A DNA stretch of 36,217 nt from Aeromicrobium sp. (GTDB taxonomy: Bacteria; Actinomycetota; Actinomycetes; Propionibacteriales; Nocardioidaceae): the NCBI GenBank assembly GCA_025965175.1, contig JAOPXL010000033.1:1-36217 (forward strand), written 5' to 3'. The position numbers were made by a program, and so were the translations under genes. The notes under the pieces are model-generated. The model searched no databases and was not told the origin of the DNA. It was given only the letters and a program-made list of their open reading frames with translations. Positions 11,335 to 18,827 of this stretch are shown piece after piece. Position 1 is the stretch's first letter. Each line of letters begins with the position of its first letter.

Positions 11335-11340
11335 ACCTTA
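11335..11340 (-). promoter_or_regulatory. Possible -10 for the symporter operon
   Basis: TAAGGT on the minus strand lies about 50 nt upstream of the symporter GTG, which has its own GGGAG ribosome-binding site. No convincing -35 is visible. Confidence 0.35.
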
Positions 11341-11405
11341 CTCCCGGCCGTTCGCGGGCGCATGGCGGCCCACGTCGAGATCTGGCAGGTGTCGCAGGTG
11401 GCCCC

Positions 11406-11411
11406 TACCGT
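11406..11411 (+). promoter_or_regulatory. Candidate leaderless -10 of the M4 protease gene
   Basis: TACCGT, then 7 nt (GGTCGGC), then the ATG at 11419. No Shine-Dalgarno is present. This spacing decides the start inside the much longer open frame 9667-12477. Confidence 0.6.
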
Positions 11412-11418
11412 GGTCGGC

Positions 11419-12477
11419 ATGCGCCACGGCATCGTTCCCCCTTATCTCCTGGTCCGCCTGTCCGAGCTCGATCGCGAGGACCTCCGGAAGGCCACCGAAG
11501 CGGCCCGCCGCGCGCTGGCCACCGACGTGCGCCCGCGCCCGGGAGGCCCCACCGTCATTCCGACCCGCCCACCTCAGCCGGTCGCGCCAACCGGTCCCGA
11601 CCGCACCGTCAGTGACGCCGCCGGCGCCGAGATCCTGCCCGGCACAGTGGTGCGACGTGAGGGCGAGGAGGCGACGGGGGACCCCGCGACGGACGAGGCG
11701 TACGACGGTCTGGGCGCGACCTACGCGATGTTCGCCGAGGCCTTCGGCCGCGCCTCGATCGACGGGGCGGGGCTGCCGCTGCTCGCGACGGTCCACTACG
11801 GCGAGGCCTACGACAACGCGTTCTGGGACGGCGGGCAGATGGTGTTCGGGGACGGGGACGGTCAGGTCTTCGGCCGGTTCACGGCGTCGCTGTCGGTCAT
11901 CGGCCACGAGCTCGCCCATGGCGTGACGCAGTACTCCGCCAACCTGACCTACCAAGGACAGTCCGGCGCGCTCAACGAGTCGGTTTCCGACGTCTTCGGG
12001 GCCCTCGTCGAGCAGCACGCCAAGGGGCAGGCCGCCCAGGACGCGGGCTGGCTGATCGGCGAGGGCCTGTTCACCGACCAGGTCGAGGGCAACGCCCTGC
12101 GCTCGATGCGCGCGCCCGGCACGGCGTACGACGACGACGTCCTGGGCCGCGACCCCCAGCCGGCGCACATGGACGACTACGTCCAGACCCGCGCCGACAA
12201 CGGCGGCGTGCACCTCAACTCCGGCATCCCCAACAAGGCGTTCTACCTCGTGGCGACGGCGATCGGCGGCAACGCGTGGGAGGCGCCGGGACGGATCTGG
12301 TACGACACGCTGCTCGACGGCGGACTCTCCGCCGGCGCGACGTTCGCCGAGTTCGCCGCGGCGACGGCCCTGACGGCATCGACGCTGTATGGCGACGCCT
12401 CGTCGCAGCACCGGGCGGTCGTCGACGGGTGGTCGACGGTGGGCGTGCCGATCGGCGACACTGGCCGGGACGGCTAG
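11419..12477 (+). CDS. Protealysin-like M4 family metallopeptidase
   Basis: From ATG 11419 the protein is 352 residues. It begins MRHGIVPPYLLVRLSE, a short propeptide with the PPxLL motif of protealysin-like M4 enzymes, and has no signal peptide, so it should be made in the cytoplasm. The zinc site is HELAH (residues 163-167) with the third ligand in NESVSDVFG, and the catalytic histidine lies in DNGGVHLNSGIPNKAF. All key residues are present. It cleaves proteins at hydrophobic residues after propeptide removal. The next gene, 28 bp downstream with a strong ribosome-binding site, is an emfourin-like inhibitor, as in protealysin operons. The ORF-track protein is over-extended by about 580 residues of antisense frame. 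Confidence 0.93.
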   Translation: MRHGIVPPYLLVRLSELDREDLRKATEAARRALATDVRPRPGGPTVIPTRPPQPVAPTGPDRTVSDAAGAEILPGTVVRREGEEATGDPATDEAYDGLGATYAMFAEAFGRASIDGAGLPLLATVHYGEAYDNAFWDGGQMVFGDGDGQVFGRFTASLSVIGHELAHGVTQYSANLTYQGQSGALNESVSDVFGALVEQHAKGQAAQDAGWLIGEGLFTDQVEGNALRSMRAPGTAYDDDVLGRDPQPAHMDDYVQTRADNGGVHLNSGIPNKAFYLVATAIGGNAWEAPGRIWYDTLLDGGLSAGATFAEFAAATALTASTLYGDASSQHRAVVDGWSTVGVPIGDTGRDG

Positions 12478-12494
12478 CGCCCCCGCTGCCGGTC

Positions 12495-12500
12495 AGGAGG
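12495..12500 (+). promoter_or_regulatory. Strong ribosome-binding site of the emfourin-like gene
   Basis: AGGAGG lies 7 nt before ATG 12508 and only 4 nt before GTG 12505, which favours the ATG as the start. Confidence 0.75.
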
Positions 12501-12507
12501 TGGCGTG

Positions 12508-12783
12508 ATGGACGATCTGCCGTTCGTCATCACGGTCGTGCGCAGCGGCGGCTTCGCGGGGTTGCGTCGCGAGTGGACGATCGAGGTCGTCGCCGCCGAC
12601 GAGGCCGAGCGATGGCGTCCCATCATCGAGGCATGCCCCTGGTCGGACGTCAGGGGTGACGGCTACCCCGACGGCTACGTCTACGACTTCCGGGTCGCCG
12701 ACCACGAGGCGGTCGTGCCCGAGCGCGAGCTCGACGGTCCCTGGCGCGAGCTCGCCGAGCAGGTCCGCCGGTACGCCGGCTGA
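12508..12783 (+). CDS. Emfourin-like protein inhibitor of the M4 protease
   Basis: The 91-residue soluble protein begins MDDLPFVITVVRSGGFAGLRREWTIEV and contains DGYVYDFRV and a C-terminal WRELAEQVRRYAG. The 'RSGGFAG...R.W' opening, the central 'Y.Y...V' strand and the 'L....V' helix, together with the position directly behind a protealysin-like M4 gene, match the emfourin family. Emfourin from Serratia is a slow-binding inhibitor that blocks protealysin and is encoded in the same operon. The start is ATG 12508, chosen over GTG 12505 by its spacing from AGGAGG. It presumably keeps the cytoplasmic protease silent until release. The assignment rests on remembered family pattern and synteny, not on a search. 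Confidence 0.8.
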   Translation: MDDLPFVITVVRSGGFAGLRREWTIEVVAADEAERWRPIIEACPWSDVRGDGYPDGYVYDFRVADHEAVVPERELDGPWRELAEQVRRYAG

Positions 12784-12818
12784 CCCACCCGACAGCGAAT
12801 CGTCCGTACGGGCGAGTG

Positions 12819-13493
12819 TCACGTCAGCGCGCAGAACGCCTCGACCTTGGTCGTCGGGCCGGACACGATGAGCTCGTCACCGGCATCGACGGGAGTCGTG
12901 GCCTGGGCGTAGGTGAAGTCCTGGCCCCGCGACTTGATCGCGACGATCGTGACGCCGTGGTCACGACGCAGCTGCGCCTCCTGCAGGGTCTTGCCGCTGG
13001 CCCGTGAGGGTGCCCGGGTGCGGGCGATCGCGAACCCCTCGTCGAACTCGATGAAGTCGGTCATGGTGCCGGTCACCATGTGCGCGACCCGCTTGCCCAT
13101 CTGCGACTCGGGGCGGATGACCTTGGTCGCGCCGACCCGCTCGAGGATCGCGGCGTGCTTGCCGCTGATTGCCTTGGCCCAGACCTCCTTGACGCCGAGG
13201 TCGAGCAGGCCCAGGACCGTCAGGACGCTGGCCTCGATGTCGGTGCCGATGCCAACCACCGCGACCTGGAACTGCTCGGCACCGATCTGGCGCAGCGCCT
13301 CGGTGTCGGTCGTGTCGGCGGCGACGACGTGGGTGAAGTCGCTGGCGTACTTCTGGACGATGTCGGCGCGCTCGTCGACCGCGAGGACCTCGTGCCCGAG
13401 GTGGACCAGCGAGCGTGCGACGGCCGTGCCGAACCGGCCCAGGCCGAGGACGATGACCGGCTGGGTCCTGGAGATGTTGCGATCTTTAGCCAA
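12819..13493 (-). CDS. TrkA/KtrA-type potassium uptake regulatory subunit
   Basis: The 224-residue protein has an N-terminal RCK Rossmann domain (VIVLGLGRFGTAVARSL, with an acidic residue at the end of the second strand in EVLAVDE) that binds nucleotide, and a C-terminal TrkA_C domain (about 150-224). It gates the TrkH/KtrB-type channel encoded just upstream. The start is TTG (13491-13493), overlapping the trkH-like stop by 8 nt. GAGGAG lies 10 nt before it, inside the upstream gene, so the pair is translationally coupled. Convergent with the emfourin-like gene across 35 bp. Confidence 0.93.
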   Translation of the reverse strand: MAKDRNISRTQPVIVLGLGRFGTAVARSLVHLGHEVLAVDERADIVQKYASDFTHVVAADTTDTEALRQIGAEQFQVAVVGIGTDIEASVLTVLGLLDLGVKEVWAKAISGKHAAILERVGATKVIRPESQMGKRVAHMVTGTMTDFIEFDEGFAIARTRAPSRASGKTLQEAQLRRDHGVTIVAIKSRGQDFTYAQATTPVDAGDELIVSGPTTKVEAFCALT

Positions 13494-14841
13494 TGATCGG
13501 TTGCTCCTCGGGAAGGTGGTACCGCGGCATCCTACGCCGCAGCACCAGGGCGCCCGCGGCCGCGATCGTTCCGACCCGGCCGAGGAACATCAGGACGATG
13601 ATGACGCCCTGGGCGTTGACCGGCAGGTCGGGGGTGATCCCGGTGCTCAGCCCGACGGTCGCGAACGCCGATGTGCACTCGAACAGCACGACGTCGAAGT
13701 CGTAGTCAGTCATCAGCATGACCAGGAATGTCGTGGTCGTCACCAGCATCACGGCGAGCAGCGCGATCGCGATCGCGGTGCGGGCAACGCGGGGCGCGAC
13801 CGACCGTGAGCCGATCGTGATGTCGGGGTCGCCGCGCAGCTCGGCCCAGATGACGTACGCGAGCAGCAGGAAGGTCGTGACCTTGATGCCGCCCGCGGTG
13901 CTGGCGCTGCCACCGCCGATGAACATCAAGATGATGCCGACGTTGAGGGTCTCGGGGCGGACCTCGCCCCAGTCGAAGCTTTGGAGACCGCCGGAGCGCG
14001 GCATGATGCCGCCCTCGATCCCCGTCACGACCTTGTGCCACACGTCCGTGCCGCCGAGGGTCGCGGGATTCGTCCACTCGAGCAGCATGAAGACCAGCGC
14101 GCCGATCACGAGGAGCCCGATCGAGCCCCAGACCGTCAGTCGGGTGTGGATCGTCCAGCGGGCCGGGGTCCGCCACTCGGTGAACAGCTCCGCGAGGACG
14201 GGGAAGCCGATCGCGCCGACGAACACCGCCAGCGCGATCGGAATGATGACCAGACCGTCGCCGGCGTAGCTGACGAGGCTGTCGGGGTTGAGGGAGAAGC
14301 CCGCGTTGTTGAAGGCCATGACGGAGTCGAAGACACCGTGCCACAGGGCCGTCGGCAGGTCGTCGAAGTAGTGCGTGCGATAGCGGATCGTCAGCACGAG
14401 GGCCGTGACGGTCTGGAAGAACAGCATCGTCATCGCGACCCGTCTGAACAGCGGGCGCACCTCACCGATGTTGACGACGTGCATGTCGGCCTGGGCCACC
14501 ATCCGCGTCCGCAGCCCGAGGCGGCCGCCGATGAACAGGCCCAGCACGGTGGCCATCGCGATGATGCCGAGGCCGCCGATCTCGACCAGCGCGAGCATGA
14601 TGCCCTGGCCGGCGGGAGTCCAGTACGTCGCGGTGTCGACCGTGGCCAGGCCCGTCACGGTGACGGCCGACGCCGACGTGAACAGCGCCGGCATGAACCC
14701 GGCCGAGCCGGCGCCCGAGCGGGCGAACGGAAGCAGGAGCAGCAGTGTGCCGACCAGGATCAGGGCGAGGAACGTCAGCGGGAGGAGGCGCACAGGATGC
14801 GCGATCGAGGCCGGGAGCCTGAGCCTCAGGGCGGGGAGCAC
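13486..14841 (-). CDS. TrkH/KtrB family potassium channel subunit
   Basis: The 451-residue membrane protein has the fourfold channel layout. Recognisable pieces are FTSASAVTVTGLATVDT (first pore loop), FDSVMAFNNAGFSLNPDSL (second), FMFIGGGSASTAGGIKVTTF-type third (here ILMFIGGGSASTAGGIK) and FECTSAFATVGLSTGITPDL (fourth), each with the conserved selectivity-filter glycine. It forms the K+ translocation pathway with the RCK subunit encoded downstream. The GTG start (14839-14841) follows TAACGT by 6 nt with no Shine-Dalgarno, so it is probably leaderless. It is divergent from the first glycosyltransferase gene. Confidence 0.94.
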   Translation of the reverse strand: MLPALRLRLPASIAHPVRLLPLTFLALILVGTLLLLLPFARSGAGSAGFMPALFTSASAVTVTGLATVDTATYWTPAGQGIMLALVEIGGLGIIAMATVLGLFIGGRLGLRTRMVAQADMHVVNIGEVRPLFRRVAMTMLFFQTVTALVLTIRYRTHYFDDLPTALWHGVFDSVMAFNNAGFSLNPDSLVSYAGDGLVIIPIALAVFVGAIGFPVLAELFTEWRTPARWTIHTRLTVWGSIGLLVIGALVFMLLEWTNPATLGGTDVWHKVVTGIEGGIMPRSGGLQSFDWGEVRPETLNVGIILMFIGGGSASTAGGIKVTTFLLLAYVIWAELRGDPDITIGSRSVAPRVARTAIAIALLAVMLVTTTTFLVMLMTDYDFDVVLFECTSAFATVGLSTGITPDLPVNAQGVIIVLMFLGRVGTIAAAGALVLRRRMPRYHLPEEQPIIG

Positions 14842-14847
14842 GCGATG

Positions 14848-14853
14848 ACGTTA
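14848..14853 (-). promoter_or_regulatory. Candidate leaderless -10 of the potassium uptake operon
   Basis: TAACGT on the minus strand, then 6 nt (CATCGC), then GTG. Confidence 0.6.
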
Positions 14854-14881
14854 CCGCAGCAGGCGTGTCGTGCCCGCGCGC

Positions 14882-14887
14882 TAGACT
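14882..14887 (+). promoter_or_regulatory. Candidate leaderless -10 of the first glycosyltransferase gene
   Basis: TAGACT, then 7 nt (TCGTCGG), then GTG 14895 (or 10 nt to ATG 14898). This supports a start later than the ORF-track start at 14865, which lies upstream of the hexamer. Confidence 0.55.
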
Positions 14888-14894
14888 TCGTCGG

Positions 14895-15788
14895 GTGATG
14901 GACGACCCGGTCGAGATCCAGCCCGACCCGATCGACGTCGGGGTCGTGGTGCTCACGCAGGGCCGTCGGCCCCTGGAGCTGCACCGCGCGCTCGCGTCGA
15001 TCCGTAGGCAGCAGGGTGTGCGCCTGGATGTCGTCGTGGTCGGCAACGGCTGGGAGCCGACGGGCCTGCCGGCGGGCGTGTCGACCGTCGCGCTGGCGAC
15101 CAACGTGGGGATCCCGGCCGGCCGGAACGCCGGCGTCGACCACGTCCACGGTGACCTGCTGTTGTTCGTCGACGATGACGCCGCGCTGGATGCGCCTGAC
15201 TTCCTGATCGACGTGGCCCGCATGTTCGACGACGACCCGCAGCTCGGCATCGTCCAGCCCCGGGTCGAGAGCCCCGGCGAGGACGCACCAACCCGGTGGA
15301 TCCCGCGCATGCGCAAGGGCGATCCCCGCCACTCCTCACCCGCGTTCTCGCTGTGGGAGGGGGTCCTGGTCGTCCGCCGTGAGGCGTTCGACGCCGCCGG
15401 CGGGTGGGGCGCGGCGTACTTCTACGCCCACGAGGGCATCGAGCTCGCGTGGCGGGTCTGGGACGCCGGGTACGAGGTGTGGTACCGCGGTGACGTGCAC
15501 TGCGTGCACCCCGCCATCGACCCCGCGCGGCACGCCACATACCTGCACAACAACGCACGCAACCGGGTCTGGCTGGCCCGTCGCAACCTACGGTGGCCGA
15601 TCAGCTGGATGTACGTCGCGTCGTGGACCGCAGTCCAGGTCGCCCGCTCCGTACGCTCACCGCTGTCCCTGCGACCGTGGTTCGGGGGCTGGTGGGCCGG
15701 GTGGCGCCAGCATCCCGGCGACCGCCGCGCCATGCGCTGGTCGACCGTGTGGCGCATGACCCGTCGTGGCCGCCCGCCCGTCATCTGA
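14895..15788 (+). CDS. Glycosyltransferase family 2
   Basis: From GTG 14895 the protein is 297 residues (ATG 14898 is the alternative). The GT-A fold is clear: DVGVVVLTQGRRPLELHRAL at the N-terminus, ATNVGIPAGRNAGVDHVHGD, then LLLFVDDDAALD carrying the DxD metal site. WGAAYFYAHEGIELAWRVWD supplies the acceptor/catalytic-base region, and the C-terminal part has HNNARNRVWLARRNLRWP and one hydrophobic segment (WPISWMYVASWTAVQVA) that may touch the membrane. It transfers a sugar from a nucleotide sugar to an acceptor on the cytoplasmic face. Its neighbour is another family 2 enzyme, and both abut the teichoic-acid-like genes, so a role in wall or surface glycan synthesis is inferred. Donor and acceptor are unknown. 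Confidence 0.9.
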   Translation: MMDDPVEIQPDPIDVGVVVLTQGRRPLELHRALASIRRQQGVRLDVVVVGNGWEPTGLPAGVSTVALATNVGIPAGRNAGVDHVHGDLLLFVDDDAALDAPDFLIDVARMFDDDPQLGIVQPRVESPGEDAPTRWIPRMRKGDPRHSSPAFSLWEGVLVVRREAFDAAGGWGAAYFYAHEGIELAWRVWDAGYEVWYRGDVHCVHPAIDPARHATYLHNNARNRVWLARRNLRWPISWMYVASWTAVQVARSVRSPLSLRPWFGGWWAGWRQHPGDRRAMRWSTVWRMTRRGRPPVI

Positions 15789-15817
15789 CCGCCGACCGCC
15801 GGCGCCGGACCCGCCGA

Positions 15818-15823
15818 TAGGAT
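15818..15823 (+). promoter_or_regulatory. Candidate leaderless -10 of the second glycosyltransferase gene
   Basis: TAGGAT, then 8 nt (GGCCAGCC), then ATG 15832. The same bases (AGGATGG) could be read as a distant, weak ribosome-binding site. Confidence 0.45.
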
Positions 15824-15831
15824 GGCCAGCC

Positions 15832-16806
15832 ATGAGCGCGCCCGGAATCTCGGTCTTCATGACCGTCCGCAACGAGGAGGACCACCTCGCGGACTGCGTG
15901 CACCACCTGCTGGCCCTCGACCACGAGGGCCCGCTCGAGCTGGTCGTCGCGATCGGCCCATCCCAGGACCGCACGGAGGCGATCGCCGCCGACCTGGCCG
16001 CCCGTCACCCCGAGCTGACGATCGTGGCCAACCCCACGGGGCTGACCCCGCACGGGCTCAACGCAGCGATCGCCGCGACGTCGCACGACTTCCTCGTCCG
16101 GGCCGACGGGCATGCCCTGCTGCCCCGTGACTACCTCACCCGGGTCGTGGCCGGCCTCCAGGACACAGGCGCTGCGAACGTCGGGGGCCGCATGGCACCG
16201 GAGGGCGTCAGCGCGTTCGGCCGCGCGGTCGCCCACGTCATGTCCTCACGGTTCGGGCTCGGCGGCGCGGCGTTCCACACCGGCGGTCGGCCCGGGCCCC
16301 AGCCGACGGTCTACCTCGGATCGTTCCGCCGCGAGCCGTTGGAGCGGGTGGGGGGCTACGACGAGTACTTCGTGCGAGCCCAGGACTGGGAGCTCAACCA
16401 CCGTCTGCGCACGGCCGGGGAGACGGTCTGGTTCGACCCGTCGATCGCTGTGACCTACCGCCCGCGGGACACCTGGCGGGAGCTGGCCCGGCAGCAGTAC
16501 CGCACCGGGGTGTGGCGGCGGCGAGTCATCGCGCGCTATCGCGAGACCGCGTCGGTCCGCTACCTCGCGCCCGGCGCCGTGGTGGTCGCCAGCGGCCTCG
16601 GCGTGGTCGTCGGCCTCGCCGGTGTCATCACCTCATCCTGGCTGTCGTGGGCCCTCGCGGTCCCGGCGACCTACGTCGTCGGGACGACGGTCGTGGCGCT
16701 GGTCGACGGTCGCCAGCTGGACGGTGCGGCCCGACGTCGACTGCCCCTGGCGATGATCACGACCCACCTGTCGTGGGGCTGGGGCTTCCTGCGGAACCGG
16801 GACTGA
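15832..16806 (+). CDS. Glycosyltransferase family 2, ExoA-like, with C-terminal membrane helices
   Basis: From ATG 15832 the protein is 324 residues. It begins MSAPGISVFMTVRNEEDHL and carries NAAIAATSHDFLVRADGHALLP, where DGH takes the DxD position as in ExoA-type enzymes. FVRAQDWELNHRLRTAG is the catalytic-base/acceptor region, followed by QYRTGVWRRRV. Two or three hydrophobic helices follow at about residues 246-305. It probably elongates a polyprenyl-linked glycan at the membrane. The gene starts 43 bp after the first glycosyltransferase. Its last 50 bp overlap, on the opposite strand, the end of a CDP-glycerol glycerophosphotransferase gene. Confidence 0.9.
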   Translation: MSAPGISVFMTVRNEEDHLADCVHHLLALDHEGPLELVVAIGPSQDRTEAIAADLAARHPELTIVANPTGLTPHGLNAAIAATSHDFLVRADGHALLPRDYLTRVVAGLQDTGAANVGGRMAPEGVSAFGRAVAHVMSSRFGLGGAAFHTGGRPGPQPTVYLGSFRREPLERVGGYDEYFVRAQDWELNHRLRTAGETVWFDPSIAVTYRPRDTWRELARQQYRTGVWRRRVIARYRETASVRYLAPGAVVVASGLGVVVGLAGVITSSWLSWALAVPATYVVGTTVVALVDGRQLDGAARRRLPLAMITTHLSWGWGFLRNRD

Positions 16807-17980
16807 CCCGCCGCCACGCGAGGGCGTCGTCGACCGCGTTGGCAAATCGGGCCAGTGAGGCTCCGTTCGAGGTGTCACCGAAGTAGTGGGCGGTCAGCGC
16901 GGCCGCCTGGGTGGTCGATCGCGTGGCCGACTCCAACGCTGCGACCACGTCGCCGGCCGCGGCGGCGGTGAGCCGCGGGACCGAGTCCAGCAGTCGCGAC
17001 GGGGTGATGACGGCGTCAGTCCCGGTGGGGACCGTGACGATGACGGGTTTGCCGGTGGCGACCCAGTCGTACGCGACTGACGAGACGTCCGTGATGCACA
17101 CGTCAGCGGCATCCCACTGCCACCCGTACGGCCCGTCATCGATGAGGTGACGTTGATCTGAGAGGAGCTCACGGATGTGGCGGTCGGCCGCCGCGGTCGC
17201 CGCATCGTTCAGGCCGGTCCGGGGATGCGGCCGGTAGATCACCCGGAACCGTCCATCGGCCACCAAGGCCGACACCATCGCGACCCCGTGGCTGAGGACG
17301 GAGCCGTACGCCATGCTAGGCCGGTCCCCCTCGTGGGTGGGCGCGTAGAACACCCGCGTCAGCCCGTCGTCAGGCCAGTCGGGCGCGCCGGGGCGCGGCA
17401 CGTCGAGCTGGGGCCGGCCGACCTGCCGGGTGCATGCCGGCACGTCGTAGCCACGCAATCGCGCCGCCAACCGATCCGCGGCGGCCGGACCCGAGATCCA
17501 CACCTGGTCGTACGCCTTGGACTGGTGGGAGGTGCTGTAGTCCTTGTCGCTCTCACCGTGGCCGATGAACACGTGCACCGGGTCGGCGAACCGGAGCATC
17601 CGGAAGTTGAGGTCCTTGTGGTTGACGTAGATGACCAGCTCGACGGCCTGGTCGGTCACGACCCGCTCGAGATCGGCGCTGCCCGGGGCGAACACGAGCG
17701 GCAGGTCGGTCCGCGCGGCGACAGCACGGCCCGTGTCGGGCCGGGTCACGAGCACCCCGACAGGGTGACGCAGCGTCGCGAGCACGTCGGTCCAGGCGAG
17801 CAGCTGGTAGAGGTTCTCGGGCCCGTCCGCGAAGTGCACGAGGATGCGTGCTGCGGCACCGCGCTCGTCGGCTCGGCAGCGGGCCGCGAAGGCGCGTGCG
17901 TCACGGCGGTTGCGCAACTTGACCGCGACGACCCGGGCCGCCCTGGCCGCCTCGGTCCACCGCCGCCTGATCGTCCTCAC
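16757..17980 (-). CDS. CDP-glycerol glycerophosphotransferase family protein (shorter, 407 aa)
   Basis: The start is GTG 17978-17980, which shares a GTGA overlap with the stop of the CDP-alcohol phosphatidyltransferase gene; the ORF-track start at 18937 is antisense extension. The 407-residue protein has the TagB/TagF-type transferase fold: a basic N-terminus (about 1-50) suited to membrane contact, HVFIGHGESDKDYS with the HG motif at residue 141, VFYAPTHEGDRPSM, RVIYRPHPRTGLND and DVCITDVSSVAYDWVATGKPVIV near residue 298. Such enzymes transfer a polyol phosphate (glycerol or ribitol) from its CDP derivative to a lipid-linked or growing polymer acceptor. With the larger paralogue at 19508-22099 it may act as primase/polymerase pair. 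Its 3' end overlaps the convergent glycosyltransferase gene by 50 bp. Confidence 0.87.
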   Translation of the reverse strand: MRTIRRRWTEAARAARVVAVKLRNRRDARAFAARCRADERGAAARILVHFADGPENLYQLLAWTDVLATLRHPVGVLVTRPDTGRAVAARTDLPLVFAPGSADLERVVTDQAVELVIYVNHKDLNFRMLRFADPVHVFIGHGESDKDYSTSHQSKAYDQVWISGPAAADRLAARLRGYDVPACTRQVGRPQLDVPRPGAPDWPDDGLTRVFYAPTHEGDRPSMAYGSVLSHGVAMVSALVADGRFRVIYRPHPRTGLNDAATAAADRHIRELLSDQRHLIDDGPYGWQWDAADVCITDVSSVAYDWVATGKPVIVTVPTGTDAVITPSRLLDSVPRLTAAAAGDVVAALESATRSTTQAAALTAHYFGDTSNGASLARFANAVDDALAWRRVSPGSAGSPSPTTGGS

Positions 17981-18783
17981 GCTCCGGCCCGCACGCGGGA
18001 CGACTTCATGATCGCGATGAAGTGACCCACGACCGCCAACGCAGCCAGCGGGACCAGGGCGACGAGGACGATCTCCGTGCCCCGGATGCCGGGCACGAAG
18101 AGGTCGACGATGGCAGCGGCAGCAGCGATCAGGGTCAGCTCGACCGAGTGGTAGAGCCGGTGGAAGGGCACGAAGCGGGCGAGCCGGCGCAGGTGGGCGG
18201 CGAGACCCGGCTGCGGGGTCACCGCCTCGCTGGTGTCGGCCAACCGGGGCATGCCGGCGAAGCTGCGGGCCACGTGCACCATGTCGTTGAGGGCCTTGTT
18301 GAGCAGGATCAGCACCGCCAGCAAGGCGCCCAGGGTCGTCCAGCCGAGGTGGTCCATGACACTCGCGGGGCCACCCGCGGCGCGGACCCCCAGGGCGAGG
18401 GGGATCAACGACTCGGTCGTGTAGTGACCGACCTTGTCCAGGAAGACACCGGCCGGCGAGCTGATGCCACGCCACCGCGCGACCTCGCCGTCCGCGCAGT
18501 CCAGGAGCATCTGCAGCTGACCGAAGAACACTGCCAGCACGACCCCCCAGATGCCCGGCAGGAGCAGGGAGCCAGCCGCGAGCCAGCCGGAGAAGATCAT
18601 CAGCCCGGTCACGGCGTTGGCGCTCAGTCCCCACCGGACCAACGGCAGGCTCACGAACGGCGAGAGGTCCCGCAGGTAGAGATCGGCGGTCCAGTGCTCG
18701 GCGCTGCGGCGAGCTCGGACCTCGGGCGGCTGGGCGACGGACCGGTACTCGGCCAACGACGTCGGATCGGGGCGAGGTGTCAC
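17977..18783 (-). CDS. CDP-alcohol phosphatidyltransferase family protein with D-to-H change
   Basis: The 268-residue integral membrane protein has about six hydrophobic helices and the CDP-OH_P signature DCADGEVAR(x)8GVFLDKVGH. The canonical motif is DxxDGxxAR...GxxxDxxxD; here the last aspartate, thought to be the catalytic base, is histidine. The family joins a CDP-activated alcohol to a second alcohol, releasing CMP. In this locus the donor could be one of the CDP-polyols made nearby, or CDP-diacylglycerol. The GTG start (18781-18783) follows TAGCAT by 8 nt without a Shine-Dalgarno. It is coupled by a GTGA overlap to the 407-residue transferase gene downstream. Confidence 0.87.
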   Translation of the reverse strand: MTPRPDPTSLAEYRSVAQPPEVRARRSAEHWTADLYLRDLSPFVSLPLVRWGLSANAVTGLMIFSGWLAAGSLLLPGIWGVVLAVFFGQLQMLLDCADGEVARWRGISSPAGVFLDKVGHYTTESLIPLALGVRAAGGPASVMDHLGWTTLGALLAVLILLNKALNDMVHVARSFAGMPRLADTSEAVTPQPGLAAHLRRLARFVPFHRLYHSVELTLIAAAAAIVDLFVPGIRGTEIVLVALVPLAALAVVGHFIAIMKSSRVRAGA

Positions 18784-18791
18784 GTCGAGTC

Positions 18792-18797
18792 ATGCTA
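18792..18797 (-). promoter_or_regulatory. Candidate leaderless -10 of the CDP-alcohol transferase gene
   Basis: TAGCAT on the minus strand, then 8 nt (GACTCGAC), then GTG. It lies in the 44-bp gap after the IspD/TarI-type gene, suggesting a second transcription unit inside the cluster. Confidence 0.5.
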
Positions 18798-18827
18798 CGC
18801 GGTCGGCGGGACGGATCGTCCCCTCGG

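Noticed and set aside
9667-11418. N-terminal extension of the M4 protease ORF (start 9667)
   Set aside because: It is antisense to the symporter and has low-complexity composition; ATG 11419 with TACCGT 7 nt upstream and the PPxLL propeptide mark the true start.
14865-14894. Upstream GTG start of the first glycosyltransferase
   Set aside because: It would add MSCPRARLRR from a region that holds the candidate -10 TAGACT; homologous proteins normally begin near the GVVVLT strand.
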